A stretch of DNA of 64,000 bases, from contig KL647300.1 in the NCBI GenBank assembly GCA_000727475.1, positions 874,472 through 938,471 of the forward strand, given 5' to 3'. The position numbers and the translations under genes were made by a program. Below the pieces are notes generated by a model. That model searched no databases and was not told the origin of the DNA. It was given only the letters and a program-made list of their open reading frames with translations. This DNA is from Sarcocystis neurona. Lineage: Eukaryota > Apicomplexa > Conoidasida > Eucoccidiorida > Sarcocystidae. Positions 11,401 to 22,524 of the stretch are shown here, piece after piece; the stretch's first letter is position 1, and each line of letters starts with the position of its first letter.

Positions 11401-14055
11401 AACATGCGCACGCGTGATGCTCGGGTGGGCGCTGGAAGGGAACCACGCGCTCATCAGATCTCGAGGAAAAGCCCTGACAGGCGTCCGCCCAGTTTACCCA
11501 GCGGAAGCACGGGGAAGGCCGCCATAAGCAGAAATAGAAGCCTAAGTGCTTGCGAAAGCACACAAGAAAGGGTACGTGTAACCCGTAAAGTGGGCAAAAG
11601 GAGCAGCGGCGCACGCGGAAGTAAAATTGTATTTCCGGATAAGAGGCAAAACAGGGAAGCGGCGGCCTTTGAAGAAGCTGCTCATTGCCGGAGACACAGC
11701 AGTGGTCAAGAAAGGAAGTGGACGCCAACAAGAGACTTCCTCGATAGCAGTACTAAGGCTGCTCCGTACAGGAGTGTTCGTGCTGGTCCTGCTGCTGACG
11801 CAGGTGATGTCGCCGCTGTGGCTGCTTCCGATGTCGGAGCTGCCCCTGTGTCCTGTGACAAAACCCAGCCGCCAGTGTATGTGGAAACTGCCAGAAGAGG
11901 TGGAAAGACACCAGGCTTGGAAGGTGCCCGCCCACCACATGGTGCCGTCGTTGCTCTTGCGAGGGCGGGGAGGCGGCCCCTGCGCGGCCGACTTCAACAA
12001 CTGATGGAGAGAGGACACCAGCAACAGGCGCTCGGAACGCAGAGAAGGCAGGAGGACGGACGGCGTGGGAGACGCGTCGGCTCTCACCCACACAGTCCAG
12101 CGACTACTACTCGGACAGCGGCGCCTGCAGGCGCAGGACCACGGGAAAGAGAGACGACAAGCGCGACATCAAAGACAGTCCTTCCATGTGCGCCGTATTC
12201 CTATTCTGCCAATAGTGACACCCATGTGGGGGATCCGAGGGGACAAATGCAAAGCAGCTGGTCTACCCTACGGAGCAGCTTTCTGCGTACAAAAGAAGTG
12301 TATAGAACGCCTGGCGCTGCAGACAGCTTCGGTTCCGACCGCGGTGGCCAGAAAGAGCAGCAACAGTCGACCGGGCTGGGCGAACACCACAAGCAGCAGC
12401 AGCAAGGCACGCACGAACGAGGAGACCAAAAACGAGGAGAACAGCGGCGTCGGTCGCATCAGGCGTCTGAGACGCTATGTGGTGCCTCAAGCTTTTCTCT
12501 GTCCTCGGCATCCACAACAGCAGCTCGCGTGGGCACTATTGCTCAAGACTTGCGGACACGTTGTGGCAAGAACGACACCTACGACAACAACGCGGATGCG
12601 CAGCACTGTCCTACTTTTGTCTACTATGCTTTTGCAGTGGGCGCCAGTGCTGCTAGCCACCTCTCTCCCGCTTGTGCTCTCGCTGCTGCTGATACCGGCC
12701 CCGCTGCTGCTGCTGCTCGTCCATTTGGTCCCACTGCATCCGCCGATGGACATTCTTCCTGCTTCACAGCTCGACGGACACGCGAGACAAAAACAAGAGG
12801 CGGTACTTTTTCAGGCAAAAAAGAGTCGCGACCGCGGCGGCTGCCAGAAGCGGGACAGAACAGGAGCCACCACGTAAAACAAAATGGGATCCCCCTGCGC
12901 TTAACACAGCACAAACTACGGCGCGCCGTCACAGCGCCGTGGTTGCTGCAACGCGGCAACATGTCTTTCAAGCCCTCTGCTGGTGGTGAGACCTGGAAAA
13001 GACAGAACACTCATTTTAAAGAAGAAGGACGCAGAACACCAGCATCGCCTGAGACGGCTGCAGCGCCTGTCGCAGCAGCAGCGGCGCCTCCAGCTGCAGC
13101 CGCCAAAGCGCATGATCAAGCCGAAGTCGTAGAATTCCAGGCAGGGGCAGCACAGCTGTTTCCGCCAGCAGAGGCAACACCTCTGTCATCGCCGACAGCA
13201 GTCCCAGTACTCCCACCGGCAGGTTTTTCAGCACTCGGGACGCCCCTGGCGGCAGCAGCAACTCAGCAGTCACCTGCAGCGGCATGGTCTGCAGCACCCC
13301 CCCCAACACGCAGCTCCACCTTCAGCAGCAGCAGCAGCCTCAATTCCGAACGCATCAACATATCCAGCAGTCCCAGCGAAAATGCAGCTAGCAGCAGAAT
13401 TAGGAGCCGGCTCACCAGGACCGTCTCTACCGGCGGCAACACCACCAGTCACAGAATTTACAGCCGGAGCGTCGTTGCCAGCAACAGCATCTTCAGCAGC
13501 GACAGCCTGTCCAGCGACAGCAGGCGCAGCAGCTCGCTCAATGTTGGCTTCGCCGGCAGCCCTCCTGCCAGTACCACCGACACAAGCGTCACTAACGCCA
13601 GTCTCTGGAGTTCTGGCAGCTCTGCAGCAGTAAAAGGACCACACGAGTGCTCCCTCAGCAGCGGCAAGAGCAACAACTTCACCAGGAGCAGCTTGTTCTG
13701 CAACCCACGTAAATTCGGAGGTACTTCGTGCAAACGAGGAATTGTATGGACGATTTGTTGGGGAGGAGCAGAGCGATCACGTGCAACCGGCATCTCTGCG
13801 TTTGCGCGCGCCTGCGCTGCCGACAGCCTACCTCAAAAACAGCAGTACGGCAAACAGACACAGCATAAGCTGACAGCTTCCTCAAACCCGCGTGCACGCC
13901 GCGCAACGACAGGAAAAAGCTCAGAGATAAACATCCTCTGCTGCTGCTGCTCTGTTTGCTCGGATTCGCACCGAGAGTGTGCTCCAAGGGCATGCAGCCC
14001 AACAAAGAGAGAGCCAGCCATTGCACAGCAGCAAGGATGCGGACGTCGTCATTAG
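8401..14055 (+). CDS. Very large single-exon hypothetical protein, low complexity (about 1,884 aa)
   Basis: One frame runs without a stop for more than 5.7 kb and ends in TAG at 14053-14055. That length is far beyond chance, even in CAG-rich DNA. The first ATG after the TA microsatellite that looks natural is at 8401; in-frame ATGs at 8302 and 8335 sit in or beside the microsatellite. Composition is Ser, Arg, Gln, Ala and Thr-rich. Gln/His tracts lie near residues 75-180, an Ala/Pro-rich part at about 1540-1640 and a Ser-rich part at about 1640-1760. No catalytic motif, membrane segment or signal peptide is evident. Shorter frames inside it on both strands, including a Leu-rich one at 12065-12877 (+), are treated as shadows. 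Short introns that keep the frame open cannot be excluded. No function can be assigned. Confidence 0.6.
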   Translation: MVHWTPSRASCARDFCAWCFCSDGSQMPRSRALQQHCPQQQRHGRQGLDRTAGSSPATSREIAASTASNTLLPPWKHKTYVSGRQNFMLHQQQPPQQPPQERQTWEVKCDVPRLSETALNATRTPQRACNTSTVDAGMCAVPPWHKQERRKCTKSHAQQEHDNQQNQQHQHQQQPDWDRLWRCVSSSTRPTPRQHQEAPGRLCRVEDFIFREKQKQRGSSLEDCRLSGRAAAQQQHQRNYVVAVIPSDQQQRTEQPQERHLTRQQPRHSHLEAQDCFVTGMEKTGSDTGAPGSWSWTPAGGGVSCYRDEPLEHSGWRNSIRSNACTCRPAPHEIQLRNRTTAGTGAIKCFARKIPPIRKAYGTKMIVRSTRRGCLIERRFCRRDSHGSWMDSTQSRSILNDNKQRGRRRAPDGGNTGNSASGNRGSKNHFGLRSFISCSRPEQWRPWRSTWRVNVATVKGGRKGRRSRSREKRPPWTETSSASGTDDTTVWEAAGSAITRKAPVSYEKKQRSPLGRDSRALEPNELPVNLSLPQQYAVTRQQQSQAHEEQDFLQQTQTPFSEHRFNGPVVWRPATSTCQRENSFPGDPQDRQQDNTENVSATSTSSQVAVSKGRAGCVANELRETTISSSWSAHTSILTSTEKPARRTKCNLFPNAALDVSAAFRSAAATPAPPRSPVSIPSALLAASADTRARDHLNAALPCDAVQSGTARVEASVVTAAVTAANAADAGRAVALDASPTGIKICLSTPQHRTNADVVNPRARPSHCRRNRLSTPSIATFAAAHSAAAELVPAACHNLTPAPRAAVVSPAAGRGGGLAAGGRKRRLSMQGQRIRRAAREKHGEVKEMIFPEELSSRKMCKQAVGERSWPSLQKPALYTDSSSWGCRVESRSRNRCEALTQGRSVRSSEENSCSNTRPKCVQSGTRSLEIAEKSGRYSQPDTGCRGLQIEGRRANCRCSPQRCDCSSSRNHSICNNGISNCGSVYGTSSDGRHGCQVTSRNMRTRDARVGAGREPRAHQISRKSPDRRPPSLPSGSTGKAAISRNRSLSACESTQERVRVTRKVGKRSSGARGSKIVFPDKRQNREAAAFEEAAHCRRHSSGQERKWTPTRDFLDSSTKAAPYRSVRAGPAADAGDVAAVAASDVGAAPVSCDKTQPPVYVETARRGGKTPGLEGARPPHGAVVALARAGRRPLRGRLQQLMERGHQQQALGTQRRQEDGRRGRRVGSHPHSPATTTRTAAPAGAGPRERETTSATSKTVLPCAPYSYSANSDTHVGDPRGQMQSSWSTLRSSFLRTKEVYRTPGAADSFGSDRGGQKEQQQSTGLGEHHKQQQQGTHERGDQKRGEQRRRSHQASETLCGASSFSLSSASTTAARVGTIAQDLRTRCGKNDTYDNNADAQHCPTFVYYAFAVGASAASHLSPACALAAADTGPAAAAARPFGPTASADGHSSCFTARRTRETKTRGGTFSGKKESRPRRLPEAGQNRSHHVKQNGIPLRLTQHKLRRAVTAPWLLQRGNMSFKPSAGGETWKRQNTHFKEEGRRTPASPETAAAPVAAAAAPPAAAAKAHDQAEVVEFQAGAAQLFPPAEATPLSSPTAVPVLPPAGFSALGTPLAAAATQQSPAAAWSAAPPPTRSSTFSSSSSLNSERINISSSPSENAASSRIRSRLTRTVSTGGNTTSHRIYSRSVVASNSIFSSDSLSSDSRRSSSLNVGFAGSPPASTTDTSVTNASLWSSGSSAAVKGPHECSLSSGKSNNFTRSSLFCNPRKFGGTSCKRGIVWTICWGGAERSRATGISAFARACAADSLPQKQQYGKQTQHKLTASSNPRARRATTGKSSEINILCCCCSVCSDSHRECAPRACSPTKREPAIAQQQGCGRRH

Positions 14056-15907
14056 GTTGTTGAACGGTAGCAACACGAAGTGGAGCACTGCTACAGCAGA
14101 AGCGTCGACAGGCAGCTCACCAACAGTCACGCCGAGGCAGGAACCAACGAGCCAGGCACGAAGCGTCCCAGAGACAAAATGCCGCTTCTCAAGCAGGTGG
14201 CGAGTTTCACCAGCAGCAATGGGAACTGCAGACGTTGCACGCAGGGGAACAAAAAGACAGAACCACATTGCCTAACACCGAGCAACACCAGCACGGGCAA
14301 CAAGACAGAAAGCTTCCATTTCAAGGATGGAGTCGGCGGAGCAGATTAGCGGATTCAGCAAGGAAGGGGACGTCACACCAGAGCAGAGCACAAGGGGGAA
14401 GAAGGCCACGCGAGCAGCAGGAAAAAAGACAACGTACAGACGAAGACTGAGCGTACTAGAGACGGCAGCGACCAGAGGGTAAACGTAAGCGGCAGTCCTA
14501 CTTAAAGCGGAAGGCGGCGCATGACAAGCAGAACACACTTTTCAGGCCTTGGGAGTGAGAAGAAACACCACTCGACGCAATTGGAGAGCAGCGACAAGCG
14601 AAGTCGTTTTTTGCACGAATTTCTACCTTACCTAACACCTTAGCAACGTGAAAAAGTACCTAGCAGGCGCTGAATTGAGCTGTAGGACCACCTTCGCACA
14701 GACGTACGCGCGTACAAGCGTGTCACGCAGATCAGGGCCACATGTGGTCAGGAAAGGCCTATCAAGTGGAAGCGAGCGTATTTTCCCGCTTTCTACGTAT
14801 GGCGTGGGATCCCGTGGCCGTTAGTGGCACGTAGTGAAATGTGACAGATGAATAGCTATCTCCGCACGCACACATCACAGCCAGAGAAAAGAGAGGGCGG
14901 CCTGTCCGCCGCTGAAGTAAAGTCACCACACTCTTCGATGTTCATTGCATGGACACTCTCTGTGTAGACGTATGTACTCTCTGAGTGTACCAGAGTGCAA
15001 ATATAATATATATATATATGTATGTATGTGTGTGTGTATGCGCGCACCCGCATGTAATTCTGCATGTGTTTGCGAGAAACGTGCTGACGTGTTCCACACA
15101 GGCGTTCTTGAGCAAGCGCTTGTCTGTGTGGGCGAATGCTGGAAAGGTCGGCAGATGCGTGGACGGACTTATTTAACCTGCGTTGTCGAAGTGAACTCGC
15201 TTGTGTAGAAAACTCGCATGAAAGCGATGGCTTTGACTGCTATGTTGATTGTCGACTGACAATATACATCCACCTGATGGTTTATTTCTTCGCTTTTTCC
15301 TTTTGTATAGGGACGCAAAATTCTCCGTAGGGGTATTCCCCTTCGTGTTGAATTCAGCCTCGTAGTATATCTCGAGCAAAACAAGTCGTCTTCACACCAG
15401 GCCCTCGTGCAACTGCAGGCAGTTACTGCTTATGACGTCTGCATGCTTCGACACGAGTGTCATTGTTGAGAGCAGTGCAATATTTTCTTCCCCGTTGATA
15501 AGACTTTTTCCTTTTCGTAGCTGCAGACATCGGCTACTAGACTGCACGTCCGGTAGATAAAGGGGACTCTGCTTGTTCCAGCAGCTGGTCTGCGGCGTTT
15601 TTTCTGTCAGGACTTTTCTCAGCCGTTGTGGAACCTCTCTTCTCGTTCTTTTGCAGATCTTCGTATCTGTACACAGAGAGAGAGGAGAGAGACACAGAGA
15701 GAAGAAAAGGGCGTAACGCACACGTAGCATCTCTTTTTTGTGAACAGCCCGTTGGACGCCTGCTTCCTCGTGGCCCTGCTTGCGTCACGGTTGTCGGTTT
15801 GTCCGCCTGCCGAGATTCCTCCCCCCGTCTAAGTACCTGCACCACGCACACAGTGTAGCATTCTCGTTTTTCCTCCCATATATCTGTATGTGTAGCCCGT
15901 ACTCTTT
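14056..15907. other. Intergenic, CAG-poor
   Basis: Downstream of the long frame. Short frames continue in Arg/Gln-rich sequence to about 14.45 kb and may be 3-prime UTR. A TA/TATG microsatellite lies at about 15002-15040. A pyrimidine-rich patch occurs at 15.6-15.9 kb. No gene recognised. Confidence 0.4.
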
Positions 15908-16055
15908 CTGGTTGCACTTATTTAGTACGCGTATGGTGGCCGCTGCATGCTTTTCGTCCTGACTTATTTAGCTGCCCCTGCCTGGTTGCACTTATTTAGT
16001 AGGCCTGTGGTGGCCGCTGCATGCTTTTCGTCCTGACTTATTTAGCTGCCCCTGC
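15908..16055. repeat. 74-bp tandem duplication, two copies
   Basis: Copies at 15908-15981 and 15982-16055 are offset by exactly 74 bases and differ at only three positions, all within a 6-base patch (ACGCGTATGG against AGGCCTGTGG). Each contains CTTATTTAGT and ends in CTGCCCCTGCCTG. It is non-coding and probably a recent slippage or unequal-exchange product. Confidence 0.9.
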
Positions 16056-16457
16056 CTGTGCTTGTGTCGCATGCATACAGACCCCCACGACTTGCAGAAA
16101 ACCGTCTGCCCTCGATTTTCTTTACACCTTCCACAGCAGCGTCGACTCTCCTGCTGTTGCTGCTGCCACTACTCTGTCTGCGTCTTACCTTGCAAGCAGC
16201 TTCCGCGCTGCTGCCTTTACTCCTTTTGCTGTCTGCTGGCTCTCCTCCTCCTGCTGCAACGCCCGCCCCCCGATGTCTGCTTCCTCAGTGGAAGAAGACG
16301 CCGCGAGCGCAATGTTTTCTTTCTTTCTCGTCGTTGCACTATCTCCGCCCTTGCGCTGCCACAGTAGTTGCCGTTGCAGTGTACGCTGCTAATTTCGCAG
16401 CTCTCCAACAAACTGCGGCCTCCTTGACTGCAATCAGGACAGGCACTGCTGCGGCAT

Positions 16458-16968
16458 TTGCGGCAGCCACGTCGACAGCAGCTGCTGTTGGTTCTGCACC
16501 AAGTATCACCACCAGGTGCTACTGCTGCTGTAGGAGAGGCTCCACGAATACGCGGGGCTGCCTCAGTCAATGTGCACACTAAAGCAGCGGCTGCGCTATT
16601 GCAGAAGGTCCGCGTTGTACCCGTAGTCTGTCCTGTTGCAACGTCGTGTTCTGCTGCTGGAGCACTAGCCCACTCCGCACTCTTTGCTAGCCCTGCTGAG
16701 TAAGTTGTCTGTGAAAGGCGGCATCTAATGAAGGTGCTGCAGCCCACGGAACGCCGCGTCCTTTAAGATTTGTTACAACGCTGAGGTAGACGCCCGTGCG
16801 TTGTGGTGACAGCCGTGCCACCAGCTGCCTGCGCTGAGACACGGGTGTAACTGCCAACGATTTTGCAGGAAGAGCAGCAACACATTGCAACCACAAGCGA
16901 AGTGCAAGGCGAAATCTACTCTGGATGGAAGGCAAACAATGCTGACATTGGCACAGGCTGTACGGAAG
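16458..16968 (+). CDS. Candidate two-exon segment, Ala-rich, function unknown
   Basis: An Ala/Val-rich frame ends in SALFASPA with two bases (GA) before a consensus donor GTAAGT at 16700. A following acceptor (TTTTGCAG) at 16868 opens a segment from 16869 whose first base completes the codon as GAG. That segment reads 33 codons, including LDGRQTMLTLAQAVRK, up to a donor GTAATA at 16969. The phases agree, which supports the splice. Both the 5-prime start and the continuation are unresolved. The minus strand also carries plausible open segments here (for example 16687-16860), so the strand is not certain. No known family is recognised. Confidence 0.3.
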
Positions 16969-18180
16969 GTAATAGGCTACAGTATCTAGTGAAAAAAAGT
17001 GTAGATGCGAGAAACGTTGGTAGCGCAAGCAAGGAACATGCACCTGCAGGAGCAGCAGCGGTGGCGAAGGCACGATAAGTCATCGTTCCCCTTGCAGAGA
17101 AAAAGACAGATGAAAACGCTCGACTGGGGGTTTTGCTGCTCTCAGGTGCAGAAAATAACGCATGAAGGACACCAGCGCTGGCAACTCCAGGTCACGTAGC
17201 ATTTGAGGTATGACATCAGCAGAGAGCGGGCGAAAACACCGCTGCGTACGGCTCAGCCTCGGAGAAAGACAAAGTGCGCCAGGAACGGCGGCAGCGAGTC
17301 GATGTGTTTTAACGAACGAATTATACAGGAACAGAAGGCTGTAACACACACTGTAGCTTTTCGTTTCGCCTGTACACCGAAGAGGCCACGTCGAATGAAG
17401 TACGAGGCAGATCTGCAATAGCGGCTCGAAAGACAGTAACTGTGACGGGTCGGGAGAGGCTAAAATTTGTTGAAGCATTTGAGAGATAGCGAGTAGGGTA
17501 CAGGAGGGAGTGACGGCAGCTACAGCAGGAGCACACCCAGGCAGAAGTTGAGCAGTAGCAGCAGCAGGAGCACTAAGAACAGTCACATCAGCAGCAACGA
17601 GGCTCACAATGGCAGGTATAAAGTCGCTGCGACACAACAGCTGTATCAGGAGCAGCAGCAGCCACGGAATAAGTCTCAGTACCAGCACAGGAGAAAGCAG
17701 TACCTCTCGCAGCCATATAAGGAACAGTGGCGTGTGTGGCTAATATAGAAGCCGCGGCAGCACAAAGCTGAAGTAGACGCTCCTACTTCGGCACCAATGG
17801 CTGAAGAAGCCGCAGCCGCAGCGTGAGCTGCTCGAGGAGCACAGGCAGCTGCAAACGTTAGGCGAGGTGCAGCGGCAGCTGCACCGGGAACGAAGCAGCC
17901 TTGTTTGGAACAAATGAAAGACCAGGAGCAGGAGGAGGAGCAGCGACGTCTGCATTACGATCGGCATGAGCCTCAGTAAGAGCCGAACCAGCGGGGTCAA
18001 AGATTAGCGCTTAACAGAATTTTCTCAAGTGCTCGAAGCAGCAGCAGGTGCTGACGCGTAAACAGGGACACAAAAAACTCTGTGGGAGAGGTAATGCGTG
18101 CAAAAGCAGAAAACGCAGCGCCATCCTAAGCGTTTAGAGCAACAGCCTGAGCCTAGGCGGCAGTCGCAGTGACTTCTCTA
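16969..18180. other. CAG-rich region, coding status unclear
   Basis: Scattered CAG triplets on + give short Gln/Ser frames (17005-17199, 17548-17748). On the minus strand a 202-codon frame at 17080-17688 contains non-repetitive stretches such as DVIPQMLRDLELPALV. Neither strand gives a complete model. It could hold exons of a gene that includes the 16.5-17.0 kb segments, or non-coding CAG repeats. Confidence 0.3.
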
Positions 18181-21100
18181 GCAATAGAAGACATGTACGT
18201 TCTTGGAACAGCACAAACATGATAGAAATCTGTTGAACTGTGTCGTTCACAAAGCAGTAGCACAAGTAGCAACCTGCAACGGAGACACGGAGAGGAAGAC
18301 CAGAACAAATGCAATCTTGCCCAGAAACCTCTACCTCCGCGCTGCAGCCGTCGCTAACGAGAGCGCGGATATTGATCCTCTGCTTGCAGCAGTAGGTATA
18401 CTCAAGTGTACGTACACCTGAAGACACGCCCTGCAGAATCGTGTGCCGGTATCATTTACTGTAAGCGTGCAGGACGGGAAGACCTCGGACGGACAATGGA
18501 CGTGCTTTGTGCGAAATAGTAGTTGGGCGCGACACACGACTGTATGCAGCATGCTCAAACGCGTACGTACCATCGATGTGCTGATGCAGGCGCCACAGAT
18601 AAGCGTATTCGCTCCTAAGTTGTGGCACGTATTGAATACGAATGTGCGCTTGGAAGCATCTTGAGGTTCGCCTGGGCACAGCTTGCGCATATGACCGGTT
18701 TTGGACGCCACGTCCACAGACATATAGAGTGTAACGTGCATGCGACAATCGCAATGCGTACGCCTTCTTACTACACAGTATTGTGTAGCCTGACATACGT
18801 GTAGTTTTCCTTATATGCGTGTGCGTCTCCAGAAACGTACAGAACGAACGTGCATACAGTGTGTGACGTATATTCGTAAGTATACAATTTCACACGTGGA
18901 AAATTACACATGGGTCTTTAAAAGCCGTACAAGGGCACAGCTGTGACACACCGACGCAGCTGTTTTTGTGGCACGCCATCTCATTGTGAACACTGAGCAT
19001 TTGTGTTACACGACAGAAGACATCCCAAGACACGATCCAAACGGTTGGTGGCTGTTAGGTGCCATGCGTCTGCTGCCAGACTCTCTTGCCCGTTGACTGC
19101 TTTTCATTGTCTGCATCGAAAAGGCGCGCACTATTTTGCGGCAAGACCCATGATCAAAATACACGGACACGCGAATCCACATGCCCGCGTAGGTACATGT
19201 GTACACATGTGTGGCAATTCGAGCATTTTTCCAGAAAACGGCACAGTCTTCCAGGCACCGCAGCAGGGACTGAGCGGTATGCAAGAGTGTCACGCGGCTA
19301 CCTTTATAGTTCATCGTTTTCTTTTGTCATACACGAAGCGGTGACGCAGACTTCGTATAAGGCTTGAAACAACTGCACAGTACGCAAGCAGGTATAACTA
19401 TTTCTGTGCAAAGCGTGTCCAGTTGTACAATACCGTATAAAAGTGCATAGACGTCCCGCAAGACGTAGGAATGGCAAACTGTACAACGCTGGGTCGAAAA
19501 GGCAATAACACCGGCACTCGCCTACTCCTTAACCCCCGCAGACTTTTCCGCCTCCATTGTCCACTGTTTTGTGTCTGTATGTAGAACACAAGGCGTGTCT
19601 TTGTATGCGCTCCTATAGTGAGTACAACTCGTGTGCCAGGTGGAGCCACCTGTACGCCAGATTCCGATTAAGGCCACGTTTGACGCGCCTGTACACACGC
19701 ACTATATATATAGGTGTAGAGTCGTACAGAGTCGTATACATATAGACATTCGTTATACACACCGAGAGAGATATGATAGGCATCTATGCGTACTGGTGTA
19801 CATGCGTATGTAGTGTGGTGTTGCTGGTTGCGGACAACCGCGAAGAGTGTTTTCTGTCCAAGTTGCAACCCACGTGGGTGTACAGTTGCAGACATGTGTC
19901 GAAGGAAAGTGTCGAGCTTGTATGCAGTAACGATAAGTATTCACATACGTACACATATCTTCATGTTTTCTGTAGGCAGGGATTGGAGAGTTTTCACTTG
20001 TAAGATGTCACGGTACTTTAGGCGCGGTTTCAGTGAACAACTGGCTGCGTTGCGGTGTGTCCCTACCGCCTACGGAGATCTACCCTCTGGCTATTCATGT
20101 GCGTATGGATACGTGTGTTTGTGTGTGTGTGTGTGTGTGCAGCTACGTGTTTGTCTGTAAACATGTATAGCTCTGTATCTTTACAAACAGACAAGCTTGC
20201 ATGTGTTTACGAGTGGAGAGGAAATGGGCCTCACGGTATTGCTCGATAACTGTCCAAACGGAGCAGTAGCCCACGTCTGGTGCAACCCACTCGAAGAAGC
20301 GTCCTACCTTTCCGTTAATACTCCAAACGCTATTCTATCATGCCCTGGCTGTTCACACGTGTATTTTTTGGCCGCTCCTTTACAGAGCTCACATATGTGT
20401 GTCTGCGTCCACCCGTTAACGCGTGGACGTATACTTGTGTTCCTTTTAAAATTCCTGAGTAAGCAGGACTGCTGATTAGGCATTTCAAACTCGCGTCTAT
20501 ATAAATATGACAGACACTGTAAGTGTGCGGCCTTCCTCACTTTCATCCTGTCCACATTCCTTAATTCTGGTCAACAGTATATATACACCTCCTGTTTTAA
20601 GCCAGTCGCCGTCAACCTCTGGATCTTTCATACAGCTGTACACATTCATAGGTCTATATACATATATATATATATATATCCATTTCTATAAACACACAAC
20701 AAGATGTTCATGTGCATTCGTAGCCCACTTGAAGAAAATCGACCTACCAGAGAATTTGTGTGCGGCTTCGCTTGCACTAGCACCCCACCAAGTTATTTTT
20801 TTCTTCTGCAGGGAAATGGCAACGGGTTATGTGTAGGCATATGCGTTCGACCGTTTGTGCCGTGGGGACAAAAATTTTTTGTTGACGATTCACACAGGAC
20901 AAAGCACACAGACACGTGAAGCGATATGTCATGTTCACAGAGATCAAGGAGATATTCTTTATGGTACCTGTTATAGTAGGGCGACAGTAGGAGTGCTAGT
21001 AGCGGATAAGCAACAACAACGACCATTTGTACGTGGATCACATAGCCCAGGAAATGACACTCGGTATACATCTACGTAAAACCAGACGCGCCCGTGGCAA

Positions 21101-22506
21101 TAAACGTACCTGCACTACTATTGCAGATATATTTAATCTTCCTCACGTGCTAAAGTGAGGACCGCTGGAATGGAAAGTGTCCACGTGTGACGCCACATAT
21201 TATAAGAAAGAGTGGTCGTAATAGTCCGTCCATGGACGGAAAAATTAGATCTTCGCGACTAAAATGTGGACTGGGGGGAGTCTTCGTTACAGCTGCGGTG
21301 GACAGCGAACACGTGGCTCCTGGTAACAGCCAAATTCACTTATGCCCCAGCATACTGCTGTACGTGAGAACCTGCGTGGAGACAGTGCAAGTGTGTGACG
21401 AAGGTTGTACGTAGGATGTCGCTCGGTGCAGCAACGACTGGCGACGCACGTCTTATTCTCTGCCTCTCTAAACTTCAAGCTTAAATGTCAACTGTAATAC
21501 GTAACTCTACGGTAGATTGTCTGAAAGAATGTGAAGCGCTTCTGGACTTCGGAAGGCACACGTGCGCCATCAAGTCTGGGCATACGTCTACACACAGTTC
21601 AGGAGGTGGGTGTATTTCCTACTCGTTCAGTGTGATGTTTCTGGAACAGAGGTTCTAGCGGGTAGACGCGACATGAGACGTCGACCCCTCTAGGCACACC
21701 TGCACTTTCCCGCATGTACACGCAAGCGGGCACACGTCAACACAGTATGGCTGCCTACAAAAAGTGGTGGGCTTATGTGTCATCCTAAGGATTGTAGCAA
21801 TACGAACACTGATTTACAAGCAAGGAAAGGAAGAAAATTTTGACGAGTGTCTGTGGGAGAAGCTTCCACCAACACAGCAAGTTGTGAATGTGACTATAAA
21901 TATACGCGTGTCTATTTGTGGAGTTACCTACCACACTGTATGTGTGTAAAACTGTAAACTGAACAAGTGACGCACCCTCAAAAAGCCTTTCCAGTGGATG
22001 CGTACTCGCGAGGGACGCTGAAAATGGCAGTAAGCCTTATTACCACCGTCCCACTACCCTCGTCTGACGTGAAGTCAAAGGGCGACTCTACCTCTGTGCG
22101 GCCACCTGCGAGTACACCTGGAGCGTCCACACACGCTGCTTCGCGTGAGTACAGCTGACCACACCGAACAGTGCGAATCATTTCGGATTAAATGTGACGC
22201 CTGCGCCCACTGCATGCGTGACGGGTATTTGTGGTCACACATACTCCGGGCAGGCACAACGTATAAAACTGGGATGCGGTCACCTTAAATTAGAGGACCG
22301 GAGCGTGCGTGGATATAGAGACAACGATTAAGATTTAGTTTTGGTGCAGAAGCGAAAGGGTAATGGGGAGGACTGCGGAGCGCACCACTATTACTTTTCA
22401 GAAGTTTCCACGAGGTGGGTGACTTTGATGGGGGCTATATACCAAACCAGCGTGACTAGTACTCGATTTGGGGCATTAGCTTAATCCGCTAGATCTGCGT
22501 ATCAGA

Positions 22507-22524
22507 ACGGATCCATGGATCCGT
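22507..22524. repeat. Perfect 18-bp palindrome
   Basis: ACGGATCCATGGATCCGT equals its own reverse complement. It is isolated in non-coding DNA. With no second copy seen, it may be chance. Confidence 0.9.
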
